Below, in pieces: positions 48,584 through 60,989 of a stretch of 64,000 bases of DNA. The notes beneath the pieces are model-generated. The model made no database searches. It had not been told where the DNA came from and saw only the letters and a list, made by a program, of their open reading frames with translations. The stretch spans positions 42,323,702 through 42,387,701 of the forward strand of contig OW203762.1 in NCBI GenBank assembly GCA_934045905.1. The letters are read 5' to 3'. The DNA comes from Leuctra nigra. Lineage: Eukaryota > Arthropoda > Insecta > Plecoptera > Leuctridae. Both the position numbers and the translations under genes were made by a program. Numbering within the stretch: the stretch's first letter is position 1; each line of letters starts with the position of its first letter.

Positions 48584-49538
48584 CCTTTAGCTTGACCCGA
48601 CAATCCTTTCACTAAGACCCTCCCTCTGAAATGCCAGTTTATCACAGAAAGATTTTTTTCGCGTCTTTGATTGACACAATTCACTGGTGGTTTACTCCTT
48701 TCCTTTTATTACACCGCGTTTGATCAAATAATCTAGTGCAGAGAGATTTAAATTGAAAAATGATGGTTCCAAGTTTTGATTGATTTTTCTTGTCCAAATA
48801 AGTTTTCATTAAAATTTATTTTAATTAAAATAACGAGTAATGACGTGGTTCTTAATTGAAAATTGATCGACAAAATATTGCGAAATCTAAGAGTGGCCAT
48901 CCCCCTGCAAACCTTCTGGCACCAGAATTTAAAAGAAATATACCTATCATTTATTAAATGTGTTAGTCTGAGTAAGTATGAACAGTTTTCTACGCTCTGT
49001 CAACAACTAAAAGCATTTTAGTGTTCTTAGTTATTGTTAAACTTTTTAACATGTAATATTTTGATCACTTTTATCGTTGACTGACATATAAAAATTGAAG
49101 ACAAATTTTGTGCGTGACATGACGTAAAGTATAAAGCTACCATGACACAGAATGAGATGCAAATGTCTCTTCTTTGATGCCATGGACTGGCTCGTTCATC
49201 CATAGGATTTTCAAGAGGAGTGCCTTTCGCTTCCTTCCATGAAAATGCGAACAAAATATTCTCTTTCGATGGAGGCTGTGCTTTTCACCGAATTGTTGCT
49301 TTTAGAAATTTAGTTGGTGCGTGGGTTTCCGAGTTTGGCGGAGACGTTTCAATTCTCTGTGCTCTTACATAAAAAAGTATTTTGTGTACCTAAATTGTAT
49401 TGGATTGGAGCGCTCCAGAGACGAATACCTACGTTAATTGTCCTTGAAACAGGCCGAAGCAATTTTGCAAGGAACTAAAACAAGAGAAGATAAAATAAAT
49501 GAATTTTAATTAAATTGTTAAATAACAAAGGTTTTATT
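48584..49538. other. Upstream DNA of cuticle gene D
   Basis: No gene is supported. Short AT-rich frames only. Confidence 0.4.
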
Positions 49539-50218
49539 TAACGAGCGTAGTGAGCGACTCCATTCTGCACTTTTGAACCCTTTCTCTTTTTTTGTGTTTG
49601 GCCTGACGTCACAGGTCACATTTTTTTCCGATCGAGCTGAAATTTTGCACACTCGTACTAATATCGTTCTAACTTATTCGTGTACAGTTTTTGAGAGCTG
49701 CCCTCTTATTGGTTTAAAAATGAAAATGAAAATTTTGCACTACAATTTTTTCTTATTTTACAAGTTTTAGCCCAATTGGTAGAGAATTATAATATACTTA
49801 TTGACATTTAAGGAGGGATGCCCAAGTAGATTTTCCGGAAATATTTTTTGTTGAAATGTACGACTTTTATTAATTTTTTCAACATTTCAACTATATTTGT
49901 ATGTAAAAGTTTCATCAAATGTCTTTTAACTTGCAACTCTCGAATTATATTGAGTTTTCAATATGATGTCTTCAGAAGATTAAGAAATTTTAACACAGGA
50001 GGTATAGGAAAATTATTTAGAATTTGGCGCCTAACTTTTAAAAACGTACGGCTAGGTGTATATATAAAAAATCTTAATAAATACCTCTATGTCTAATACA
50101 CATAATATTAGTTTTTGGAAAAAATCTATCGGTGGAAAATAGTTTAAATCTAATATTTACTAGGAAAATTACCGTGTTTTTTCGACTTACCATGTTAAAG
50201 ATAGGGCTAACTCAAATT
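49539..50218 (+). mobile_element. Helitron-like family copy, 5' part
   Basis: It begins ACGAGCGTAGTGAGCGACTC, followed by GATCGAGCTGAAATTTTGCA. The 3' hairpin is missing, and the sequence past about 49830 no longer resembles the family. Confidence 0.5.
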
Positions 50219-50221
50219 TAT

Positions 50222-51315
50222 AGCGGAGCGAGCGTCTCCACTTGAAACTTATGGCTCGAATCTCTGTTTTTTTTTGTGTGTGTTTATTTGTGCATTTGGC
50301 GTCTCCTGCCAAACGAAGTAATGGATCAGGCCAATTTTTTCACACAACTTAAATTACTATTCTCGTTATGGTCAAAATGATTTTCAGCAAGTTCGCTCCA
50401 TTGGTTGCATCGGAAACTTGATGTGTAGTTATAGTTAGCTTGGCAATGGGGATGAAGGAAACTCTGTGTATATAACTGCAATAGTTTGACCGATCATCAC
50501 CAAATTTTGCAAGGTCATGTGTACCAGCATTATAAGTGATTTTTTACAAATCGGTAATGAGCTTCAAGAGTAATAGAGATTTTACTGACATTTGTATACT
50601 TAATTTAAAACGGCCTATAGCCACACCACCATTTGACCTATCAAATGGTCTTCGAGTATTCTTATCAATCAAACTCATATTTTGCATGGTCGTTCAGACC
50701 AACATTGTCTCTTATTTTACAAATTTTCAGCCCTACCAGTCAAGAACATAGATGCACTTATTGACAGTTTTAATAACTGTCAGAAATGACATTTCGCAAC
50801 AGAAATTCCACTGCATTCTGGGTTGCTCTATGTAGCAAAGCAAAGTTTATAGATGGCTATGCTCAATATCAATGTAAGACAGATTCTTTTCTTAGTGGAT
50901 CATATTGCAATATGATAGTCAAAATGTAATGTAGGTATTTCATATACATAGGTATAGGTAAACCTTATCTAAAATAATTTATTTTACGATATGGATTGTG
51001 TTTCACAGTTATGAAAACAACGTTTTGACTAGATAGCATCATATTTTACACATTTCCAGCCCAATCGGTCAAGAATTTACAGACTTATTGCTGTTTTAAG
51101 TGTTTGAATATCTGTCCAAAGAGATTGATGGAAAAATATCAGTACAATAATCTATTATTTAATTGATCCAGAGTGTTTATGAAAAGTTGCAAGGAAAATT
51201 GGTAATAAATAACGTATAGTTAGTTATCTTTGATTGAATGGATCGTGATATGATTGGCGAGGTCGTGCGTATCGGTGCTCGCTCATCAACGCGTTACACC
51301 GAGCGTTTTCCTAGT
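50222..51315 (+). mobile_element. Helitron-like family copy
   Basis: It begins GCGGAGCGAGCGTCTCC. The interior repeats the GACCGATCATCACCAAATTT and CAGCCCAATCGGTCAAGAA blocks. It ends GTGCTCGCTCATCAACGCG...CGAGCG, then TTTTCCTAGT at 51306-51315. Confidence 0.72.
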
Positions 51316-51340
51316 TAGTTTTAATGAAGATCAGGTAATT

Positions 51341-52142
51341 TGAGCGAGCGAAGCGAGCGTCTCCTTTTGGCTCTTTTGGCACGAACCTCTGTTTTTTTTT
51401 ATTTATTTTTTTTTTCCGTTTACTGACGCTATACAGGTCAGAGTTTTTCTTCGATCGAGCTGAAATTTTGCACACATGTAGAGACAACCTTTTCTGTTTG
51501 CTGATCCCTAATTTTTTTGAAAGAAATTGATTGGTTAAAATTTAAATAAACATCTCCTGATGGTAGGCTGAAAATAACAATGGTCTTCGATAAATCTGTT
51601 CAAACTCATATTTTGGCTGTACAGGTCAGAGTTTTTCTTCGATCGAGCTGAAATTTTGCACACATGTAAAACCAACCTTCTCTGTTTGCATACCATATTT
51701 TTTTTAAAATCCATTCATTGGTTAAAATTTAAATAAATATCTCCTGATAGGCTGAAAAATGAAAACGGTCTTCGATAATTCTGATCAAACTCATATTTTG
51801 CATGATCATTAGGACCAATATTGTCTCTTATTTTACCAAATTTCATCCCAATCAGTTAAGAACGTATGAATGTATTAACATTTTTAATATCTGTCAGTTT
51901 AAGAAGTATCGAAATGAATGTTTTCCAGTGCCAATTGAATTGATTCTGATTTGCTTTATGAACCAGGTGCTTAGATGCTATTTTAAAGTTTCGATGAAAA
52001 GCATAATACTTTTAAGTTGATATCATAATCAATTCAATATGGATGTATATGTGTTCTGTGCGTTGTGTACGCATTTCCGGTTCGAGAATTTGCACGTACC
52101 CGTGCTCGCTCATCAACGCGTTACATTGAGCGTTTTCCTAGT
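51341..52142 (+). mobile_element. Helitron-like family copy with internal duplication
   Basis: It begins TGAGCGAGCGAAGCGAGCGT and ends TTTTCCTAGT at 52133-52142 after the hairpin. An internal segment of about 185 bp carrying TTCGATCGAGCTGAAATTTT (about 51425 and 51610) occurs twice in direct order. Confidence 0.75.
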
Positions 52143-52280
52143 TTTATTTTGATCGAGTAGATCGTATTTCAATTCACTATGGATTACATTATGTTTTCTG
52201 TGCGTTACGATATTCCGGTTGGAGATGTTGCGCGTTTCGGTGTTCGCTCATCAACGCGTTACACAGAGCGTTTTCCTACT
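52143..52280 (+). mobile_element. Helitron-like 3'-end fragment in tandem
   Basis: Immediately after the preceding copy the last 140 bp of the family repeat (ATTCCGGTTGGAGATGTTGC, hairpin, then TTTTCCTACT). Tandem 3' ends are a known product of rolling-circle transposition or of end bypass. Confidence 0.6.
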
Positions 52281-52535
52281 TACAGACAAGGCTTATGGGT
52301 CTATTTTCGAAGCTACGTTTAGAAGTTTAGATGAATATGATTTCAGTATATTGGGTGTACGTTAGTTCGTACGATTCTGGAGGTGCCTCGATCACGTGGT
52401 TCCAACGCAGTTAAAAACATGCACTTTCTTCGGGAAGGTTTTCAACACGAGAGATGAGACAATATCTTCCGTCTCGTGCATTATGATGATCGAGAATTAC
52501 CCAATTTTGTGATGTATTTTGGTTCTGTTGTATTT

Positions 52536-52541
52536 ATTTAC

Positions 52542-52576
<35 letters not shown>

Positions 52577-52640
52577 TCTATTTATTTTTTATTTGTATGT
52601 AATTAATATTATTTATTTATTTATTTATTTATATGTAATT
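52536..52640. repeat. (TTTA)n microsatellite, interrupted
   Basis: TTTA/ATTT repeats from about 52536 to 52587 and again at 52611-52632. Confidence 0.85.
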
Positions 52641-54617
52641 TTACATTTTTCAATTTATCAAGTCATTTATCAAGTCATTTAACATTTATCAGCATTTCTT
52701 TAGAAAAATACTGTTAAGACATAATATTTATTTATTTATTTAATGATTACAGTTTATGATAAAAAATTATTTTGTTAATACCACGTCAAAATAAGAAGCA
52801 TATAAAAATAGTACCATTCAAATTTAGAAATATGTTTTTATAACAATAGTTTTTTTATGACTGTAGTCGCCCAAGTTTCTTGTCAAGATTCCTTCATTCC
52901 TTCACTCAATCATCATTCCCCGTGATACTGAATGTAGCAACAACGAACACTTGCTTGCTGCCAGCATGCGAAAATCGGATACTTTTCTCTCTTCTCTTGC
53001 CACCCTCTGCCCACCCATAATAAACCAAATAAGATTGATTGGTTTTTGTGAAATTACTGAACAATAAAGACAATAAGAAAATTTTATTAATTATCTAAAA
53101 GTGTAAACATTAAACCGAAATACGAACAAACATGTAGTTGTTATTCCAAACACTTTTTTATTTGATTGCTATTTCAGAACTCCAAATTCGTTTTCTATTG
53201 TGTTACAAGTTCAAATAAGCTTTCACAACTAAATGAGATTTTCCAAAGGCCGCGATGACAAGAGACACTGAGGGGGAATCTCGCCGTATTGTTTGTACTC
53301 TGTATCTTTATGCAATCAATAAAAGACAAAATAAATAAAATAAATTAATTAATTTATCATGTTATGGCAAAAGTGTTGGATGTAGCCCTGGGTAAACGTA
53401 TTCTATATCTTTTTTGGTATCATTTCGACCGAACTCATACGCCGAAATTAATTCTGTCGAAACGAGACCAAAAAATGATATAGACCAGGTATACCTGTTC
53501 TTCAGTATACTAATGCAATATACGATTGCGATATACCATTTATACGATGGTATAAATGACAAAAATGGTTATATGGTTAAAATGGTTATATTGGTTATAA
53601 ATGACCAATGTACACTTGGTCAGAGTAAAAACGGCATTCTTAAGAAACGGTTTGGTTGATCAAGATTTTATGGCATTATTCGAAGAAGTCTGTGCTAACG
53701 CATAATCTAACTCTAGTAGGTTAGCTCTGATTTAATTTAATGACAATGATTGATTGTCAATGGAGCTGACCAGCCGCCAATCCGTTTAGTTCAAATACCG
53801 TTTTCACTTTGGCCAAGTGTAGTCTTGGCTGGTATGAGGCGACCGCCCCAAAAGAATGAGCTTCTATTCGAGCTTTGTTCATGTTATGAACACACATGCA
53901 ACCTGAATGGAGTGTTAATATGACACTTGCATAAAATAGGATATTTTATCGTCAGAATAATCGTATTGTTGAGCACTGTTTCAAGACATATTATGTCAAA
54001 CGGACTGTGTTGAGGGGACAAAGTTGAAGAGAGTGAAATGCTCATTGAACATCGGTGTTCACTTCTTTGACAATTTGGTCTCCAGAATGAATGTCACGAA
54101 TTGAGCTGATATTCAATAGCGACATTTTGATATTGAAATCTCCTCTTCTTAGCTTTTGCAGCATTTTCTAATTTAGTCTTTTATCGCTTCACGTAACTGG
54201 CTCACTTCACATCAAACACTTCTTTATAGGTTTTATACTTTTTAATTTGACTTGGCATATATGGATTGTTTATGCAATTTGATTGAAAACAAAATCACGT
54301 TGTTTACTTCGGCTTAGACGACGACCCATCACCTTTAAATTTTAAAGTGTTCTTTTTAATTTTAATGTTTAAATATATGTGTACAAAATTTCTTTGCTAC
54401 TGTTTGTGATGTTATGCCTTTTAAATACAGGATAGGATTGGACAATTTTGTGAAATCAGGTGTTGTGTAAAATACAATAGGTGAAAATGATAGAAGTGTA
54501 GTGCTTTCCTCATAAACATTTATTTATGAATAAATAAATATAAATAGGCAATAAATAGACATAAAAGTGCAACAAGGGGATCCCGACTAGCGGGAATAGG
54601 AATTACGTCCACACATT
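52641..54617. other. Intergenic DNA between Helitron-like copies and gene E
   Basis: AT-rich, no gene supported. The polyadenylation signal of gene E on the minus strand is AATAAA at 54519-54524. Overlapping short palindromes of TATACC type occur at about 53500-53600. Confidence 0.4.
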
Positions 54618-55712
54618 TTAGTAAGCGTAGTTGATGCCGTATCCGTTGCTGTAGGTCATGTGAGCGACGGCGGGGGCAGCGGAGTAAGCGACTCCGAGGA
54701 GTCCAGCGCCGGAGTAGGCGGTGGCGGCGGTCTTGACGACGGGGGAAGCGTAGGCAGCTCCGTGGTAGGCAGCGACGGGGGCGGCGTAAGCAGCTCCGTG
54801 GTAGGCGGGGGCGGCATAAGCAGCTCCGTGGTAAGCGGCGGCGACGGGGGCGGCATAAGCGGCTCCGTGGTAAGCGGGGGCGGCGTAGGCAGCAACGGGG
54901 GCAGCGTAGGCAGCTCCGTGGTAGGCGGGGGCGGCGTAGGCAGCGACGGGAGCGTGGGCGTAGGCGAGGGCATCGTTGCTGACGCGGACATCAGACTTGC
55001 TCACGCTGGAGTAGGGAGTCTGGATGGTCTTGGAGAAGGTGGAGACCTGTCCCAAGTTGCCGGGGGTCCTCAGGATGTTGGACTGCTGGGACACGAGGGC
55101 GGGGGAAGCGTACGCGGCATGTCCGTAGGCGGGGGCGGCGTACGCGGCATGTCCGTAGGCGGGGGCGGCGTACGCGGCAGGGGCGTATGCGGGGGCGCCG
55201 AGGTAACCAGCGTTGGCAACAGCCAACATAGCGACGAAGACGATGCACTGTAAAGTACAAACGACATTTTAATATTCACAGGTTAAGGTTCTTACACATT
55301 CTTGATCATTAATTTTCAATAAGGTACACATGATTTTTTTTTATAAATGGATTATATATCGTTTATTTTTTTTTAGAAATTTGTTAACTGTATCCTGACT
55401 TAGAATGGGTTGACTTTGAATTGAATATCTACGCTTAATCTCGAACAAACCAGAGTTTGCAGCTAAATTACCATTAGTCCAGCATGTTTATTCGTATTTT
55501 ACATTGAAATAACTCAAAGCATGACTCGAATTCACTTCAGTTCTCAAAAAGCACGCACTTATGATAATCCATATTCACTTGGATGCTGTGATACGCTTTA
55601 TAAAATACACTTGAGTTGAGACTATGTTTCACTTTTATGTTGAGTCGTTATCCAAATGCACTCGTTATCGAATAGGTAATGTTTCGATGTTTGGACCTAC
55701 CTTGAATGCCAT
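54618..55712 (-). CDS. Cuticular protein E, CPF/CPFL type
   Basis: Exon 1 is complement(55701-55712), Met-Ala-Phe-Lys. A 453-bp phase-0 intron (GTAGGT...TTACAG) precedes exon 2, complement(54618-55247). The product is 213 residues with signal peptide MAFKCIVFVAMLAVANA. YGHAAYAAPA repeats precede the core (ILRTPGNLGQVSTFSK, then TPYSSVSKSDVRVSND). AAPAYHGAAYAAPV repeats and a C-terminus ending GYGINYAY follow. The last 46 residues are shared with gene B except one. The TATA box is at 55776-55785. The product is a secreted structural cuticle protein. Confidence 0.93.
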
Positions 55713-55775
55713 TGTAAAAGTTGAGTGTTCTCGTTGGTGAGTTGACTCGATGTGCTCTAGCAAAGAATCGGCGCA

Positions 55776-55785
55776 CATTTATATG
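55776..55785 (-). promoter_or_regulatory. TATA box of cuticle gene E
   Basis: CATATAAATG on the minus strand, about 64 bp upstream of the ATG, closely matching the box of gene C. Confidence 0.7.
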
Positions 55786-56316
55786 TCGGCTGATGGACAC
55801 TGAAACGCCCTCGGCCCTCCAGTTTTTGATTACGCTAAGAAGACAATGAATGTCAGTCGAGCCGGGCCGGGCCTGAGTCGGTGTCTTGTCTGACACTTTC
55901 ACTCGATCACGGTTGCCATGCAAGCCGGGCCAATAAGATCAGGGTGGGACCTCGAGGCTTCTCGTTACACATCGCCTGCTTATTATCGGTAATACGTTGT
56001 AAAAACAGAGTTTCCACAAGTTTATGGAGCACGGTGTTGTTTGCTTTGTGAACTAACGGTGAACTTTGGCCTCCGGTATGCAGCGAGTTTGTGCAACTGC
56101 ATTGCAACCCTCCTACAATGATTACTTTCTTCTGATAGGAAATTACTTGCTCTTGTTGAACCCAGTAGAGTCATTTGCAGGTTTGATAAGGAGTGGCTTT
56201 TATTTTAATAGGTATGTTTTACGGCTCTTGATGACGTTAGGCATATATAATTCCAGATTTTGAAGAAATCCAATTAAGAGTCTACGATACTTGATGAAAT
56301 CCATGTTTTATGAAGC

Positions 56317-56640
56317 ACAAAAAGGCGGCCCCTACTTTTTTCTAAACGACTTTACAGATTGTCTTAAACTTTTTACAGGTTATAGATTAAGAGTAGATCT
56401 GTGTCTCTAGTGGCCCCAAAGTTTAATTTTTTGTTTAGTTATTTCGGGGCAGAGGTGCCAAAAAGACTCATATATTGCCCATGTTAGCATTTCCTAAAAA
56501 CGAGGAAAAACATTTTTTATTATTTTTTTCGATCACTAGAGACACAGATTTACTATTTATCTCTATGCTGTTAAATTTTGAAAACAATCGGTCAAGCCGT
56601 TAAGAAAAAAGTAGGGGCCGCCTTTTTATGTTTTTTTTGT
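56317..56640. repeat. Inverted repeat with GGCGGCCCCTAC ends
   Basis: Left arm AAAAAGGCGGCCCCTACTTTTTTC and the complementary right arm at 56606-56640 enclose about 260 bp. Two internal segments, CACTAGAGACACAGAT and its complement, also pair. A related, more decayed copy is near 46180-46440. This is a MITE-like dispersed repeat. Confidence 0.6.
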
Positions 56641-57948
56641 GGTTTTCAATATTTGAATTAAAATAACTTACTTCACAGCAGTATATGCAACATGCAACAC
56701 ACGATTAAATGTCACAAATGTCACGTACAAGCTATAGCTAATGCATTTTCATGCATTTCAAGTTTTTTTTTTTTTTACATCGGAATCAAAATTTTCTGCG
56801 AGTCCTGTCGACTCTTAATTAACATAGAAGAACGGGCACATTAATTTTATCTTGTGGGAGAGGCAACGAATACCACTTGGCAGTCATGGTGCTCGAAAAG
56901 AAAATACCGAAAGTACTTGACTTTTATCTCGGAAAAGCTTCAAGAAGAAAAATTGAGAAGAAAGTATAAGATTCAAGTAGAAAAGTTGAGAAGAAAGTAA
57001 TAAGTGTAGGTACGTAATTAGTTAAAAATACGGAAGTTGGAGTTTTACATATCAATGACTTTTTCTTTATTATCTTTAAATATTTGTTCATTGATTTATG
57101 TTTTGCATCTTTGTCATTTTTTCGTTTATTAAATATAGTAGAAGTGAAAAAATGAATTGCTGACACACTATTATTTTTTAAATGGTGGATGATCAATCTA
57201 TTAATCATTTTTTGCCATGTCATTCTAGTTATCACGCAGCAGTACATACATATACAAGTTTTTCAAAGTGCAGCTGTCGAACTTTAATAACCTGATTTGA
57301 GTATTTGCAGTCGATAACATAACCTATTGTAATTGATAGTAATTAGTTCCCGAGAATTCTTGTTATTTAGATTCTATGTAAGTAATCATTCCAGGTGCCT
57401 GGTACAATACCTGGGGGCAACTTTCATGTTTGACAATGACCCTCTTCTAGTCTTAATCATTGACGGTCACAGTGTTATGTAAGACTATATACACGGTTAT
57501 ACATATCATTTATGCGAGTTACAAAGGCGTGGCTCATATCAAATGGGTCAAAATGTTAACTTTGTGAAATCATCTGAGATTATACTAGATTGTTCCAAAT
57601 TCGCTGAGAAGCGAAGAGTGAGGTGGGAGGTTGAGTTCTAGAGGTGTGTGTGTGTGTGTGTGTGTGTACTATGAGGAGAAGGGAAGGGGCAGTTGACCAT
57701 GCACCACACATAATCGTTCATTGGACCTACACGGATGTTGGAGCAGATTATGGAACAGATCAGTTGATGTATTGGCTAAACACGGCGACTACAGAACGAC
57801 TTGGATTTAATTAATTAAATTAAGAAACATTCAGAGAGTGTAATTATTTAACTCAATGTTATTGTGATTTCGATTCGAATAGGATGTGTAATTTACCTCG
57901 ACGATGGCGTGTCATGATTGCAGTTTCATCTCGACCCGTTAGTTGCGA
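56641..57948. other. Intergenic DNA
   Basis: No gene supported. A (TG)n tract of about 12 units lies at 57643-57667. Confidence 0.4.
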
Positions 57949-58203
57949 GGGAACAAGTTGGTTCGGGCAATAAGGCTGACTGAGGGTTATTCGTGATTTC
58001 CCTCAGTCGAGAACCAAATGTTGGGACCGGTTTGGGAACAAGTTGGTTCGGGCAATAAGGCTGACTGAGGGTTATTCGTGATTTCCCTCAGTCGAGAGGC
58101 AATGTTGGGACCGGTTTGGGAACAAGTTGGTTCGGGCAATAAGGCTGACTGAGGGTTATTCGTGATTTCCCTCAGTCGAGAGGCAATGTTGGGACCGGTT
58201 TGG
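57949..58203. repeat. Three tandem copies of an 84/85-bp unit
   Basis: Units start at 57949, 58034 and 58118, each GGGAACAAGTTGGTTCGGG... to ...GGGACCGGTTT. Each holds the inverted pair GACTGAGGG / CCCTCAGTC, so each can fold into a hairpin. Copies 2 and 3 agree almost fully; copy 1 differs at GAGAACCAAA. The high identity implies a recent amplification. Confidence 0.93.
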
Positions 58204-59058
58204 GCTAATATGCCACGGCCGCATCCTTCCCACCGTTCATTCTATTATCCTTCATTTTCATTTCATTCGGCGCCTTTAGCCTAGTTGCAGAAAGGTATGA
58301 CATAAATTAATATCCCACCCCTAAAAAGAAAAGTATTTGCAGTATTTGTACTCATATTATTTCGGTTTATTTGTGGCTTCCATATTTGTGGGTGCATAAT
58401 TATTTTGTCATACAATGAAGCAATTATTATAATTGTTACAAGTAAAATTCTATTTCGCTGTTGTAAATGAGAGACAACATTGATATACTACCTACCTGGT
58501 AAATATTTGCTATTTCCCATTTTCCATTTTCAAGAATTCTATATCTCTTGCATGGCCACGACGTCGAGCATAAAAGTATCCAAGCAGATGGTAGATGCGA
58601 AGGTGGAAGTCGGGGGGGGGGGGGGGGGGGGGGGGATTTTCGTCATCTCTGACGTGACATTTTGAGAGCCGTGATTACCGACGTCCGTCACGGCGTCTTA
58701 AAGCGTCGCATCGGGTCATCGCTTTTCTGCGCTTTCATAGAAAATAACAGACCGCAATCGATTCATAACTTCAATGTTTTTACGTCTAGTTGTCTAAACG
58801 TTTAACAAATAAGAAATGTGATTAATTACAGGTATATGCACGTAGGCTTCTTTATATTTTAATGTTTAAATGATAAGTGACTAGAGATTGAGGGACAGAC
58901 CAAGACTTTATTCCCCTGGGAGAAGCGGAACAGGTGCAGCTGCCGGATTTCCACTCACATTTCCATTTAAATATTTGAAAAACGAGAGGAAGAAGTTTGG
59001 TGCGAGTGAAAAGATGTCAGTCTTCATAACTATGTTAAATGGAAAACGAAGTTAAAGA
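58204..59058. other. Intergenic DNA with a 24-base G run
   Basis: A G run is at 58612-58635. The ATG frame at 58552 entering it (MATTSSIKVSKQMVDAKVEV) reads poly-Gly across the run and is not accepted as a gene. Confidence 0.4.
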
Positions 59059-59960
59059 TCATGGCACCTCCACAAACGTCTTAAGTTAAGTGTATCATGG
59101 CACCTCCACCAGCGTCTCAAGATACGTATACAATTGCACCTCCCCCAGCGTCTCAAGATACGTATACAATGGCACCTCCACCAACGTCTCAAACTACGTG
59201 TATCATGGCACCTCCACCAAAGTCTTAAGTCATGTGAATCATGGCACCTCCACCAACGTCTCAAGCCACGTATATCATGGCACCTCCACCAGAGCCTCAA
59301 GTCATGTGTATCATGGCACCTCCACCAACGTCTCAAGTTACGTATACAATGGCACCTCCACCAACGTTTCAAGTTACGTATACCATGGCACCTCCACCAA
59401 CGTCTCAAACTACGTATATCATGGCACCTCCACCAGAGTCTCAAGTCATGTGTTTCATGGCACCTCCACCAACGTCTCAAGTTACGTATATCATGGCACC
59501 TCCACTAACGTCTCAAACTACGTGTATCATGGCACCTCCACCAACGTCTCAAGTTACGTATATCATGGCACCTCCACCAACGTCTCAAGTTACGTATATC
59601 ATGGCACCTCCACCAGCATCTCAAGCCACGTATATCATGGCACCTCCACCAACGTCTCAAACAACGTGTATCATGGCACCTCCACCAGCGTCTCAAGCCA
59701 CGTATATCATGGCACCTCCACCAACGTCTCAAGTTACGTATATCATGGCACCTCCACCAACGTCTGAAGCCACGTATATCATGGCACCTCCACCAGAGTC
59801 TCAAGTCATGTGTATCATGGCACCTCCACCAACGTCTCAAGCTACGTGTATCATGGCACCTCCACCAACGTCTCAAGTTACGTATACCATGGCACCTCCA
59901 CCAACGTCTGAAGCCACGTATACCATGGCACCTCCATTAACGTCTCAACTAACGTGTGAA
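59059..59960 (+). repeat. 36-bp minisatellite, about 25 copies, possibly coding
   Basis: The unit is ATGGCACCTCCACCAACG, then TCTCAAGTTACGTATATC. As 36 is a multiple of three, the array keeps frame. Read from 59241 to a stop at 59961-59963 it gives 240 codons of the 12-residue unit MAPPPTSQVTYI with variants. A second plus-strand frame (YHGTSTNVSSYV) and a minus-strand frame (WWRCHDIRNLRR) are also open for over 120 codons. The first five units contain two stops in the MAPPP frame. No signal peptide or splice context was found, so a non-coding minisatellite is as likely as a repetitive protein. Confidence 0.9.
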
Positions 59961-59963
59961 TAA

Positions 59964-60989
59964 TGTAGCTTCCACCAACTCTACAACCTACATGAATAGG
60001 TAAGAATTACTGCCCTTGGCTCAATTCTCATAGAATTCAATTCATCAAACTAATGAAACTAAACCAGCACTAAATTACTGTCACTTCCATAAGCTGCAAT
60101 CGACGTAGTACTTGACATTGAATGCGTTCTAATTATTCAACCAACCTTCGTCAAATAATACTTCCATTAATATTACTAATAATATTATACCTATGTTATA
60201 AATATTATTTCAAAATTCTTTACCTCGCATGATGATCAATGTTCAATGGAATGACGTTCGATAAGTTATATTATAGATAGACCATGTGTACAATTGTTTA
60301 TTATATATTATGTATGTACTACCAATATAAATGAGAATAAAAAAGTGGAACTGAACTGTAGTAATGAGACGGATCTAAGTATTGTTTAGTATAACTGCGA
60401 TTCCATTTTGGGGAGTTACTAATGAGGAGTTTGTTTGCAAACAGCAACCTGTCCAGTCACTCATTTTGTTGAGAAACAATTGACAACTAATTTCTGATAC
60501 AATTAAAGTGCAACAGATATTTTTTGTATTTAAATTAATATTTTAATTTAGGATATGTTGCATTTTGAAGCAAAACCAATAATAAGGCCTTACATAATGA
60601 ATGACGCCCCAACTCATTCACAAACCGAGTTCTACGAGATTGGTCGCAAGAAATACTCAACTCTAATTTGCTGAGGAGCGTAATTCAAAATATAAATATA
60701 TTTTATTATTTGTTATAGAAAGCTTGGAATATTATATTTTATTTGTAATTAATGGACATTGTAGTAACTCCACAACAATTTTTAGCATAAAAAAAAATAA
60801 TAATCCTTTAATTATGTTATGATAAACCAGGCAGTGACAGATCCACGCTGTGGTGCAATCTGATTGCACCACTGTTGTGGCTGTTGTTGCAAAAACATAT
60901 ATTCGATTAGTTTTGTTTTGCATGAAAAATCTTATTTTCACCAGTTAATTACTCTCGGTAATGTTTAATTTTGTACAATACTGATATAC
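59964..60989. other. Intergenic DNA
   Basis: AT-rich, no gene or clear repeat seen. Confidence 0.4.

Noticed and set aside
58552..58665. ATG frame MATTSSIKV... reading through the G run as poly-Gly
   Set aside because: It depends on the exact length of a 24-base G homopolymer and has no partner exon or homologue.
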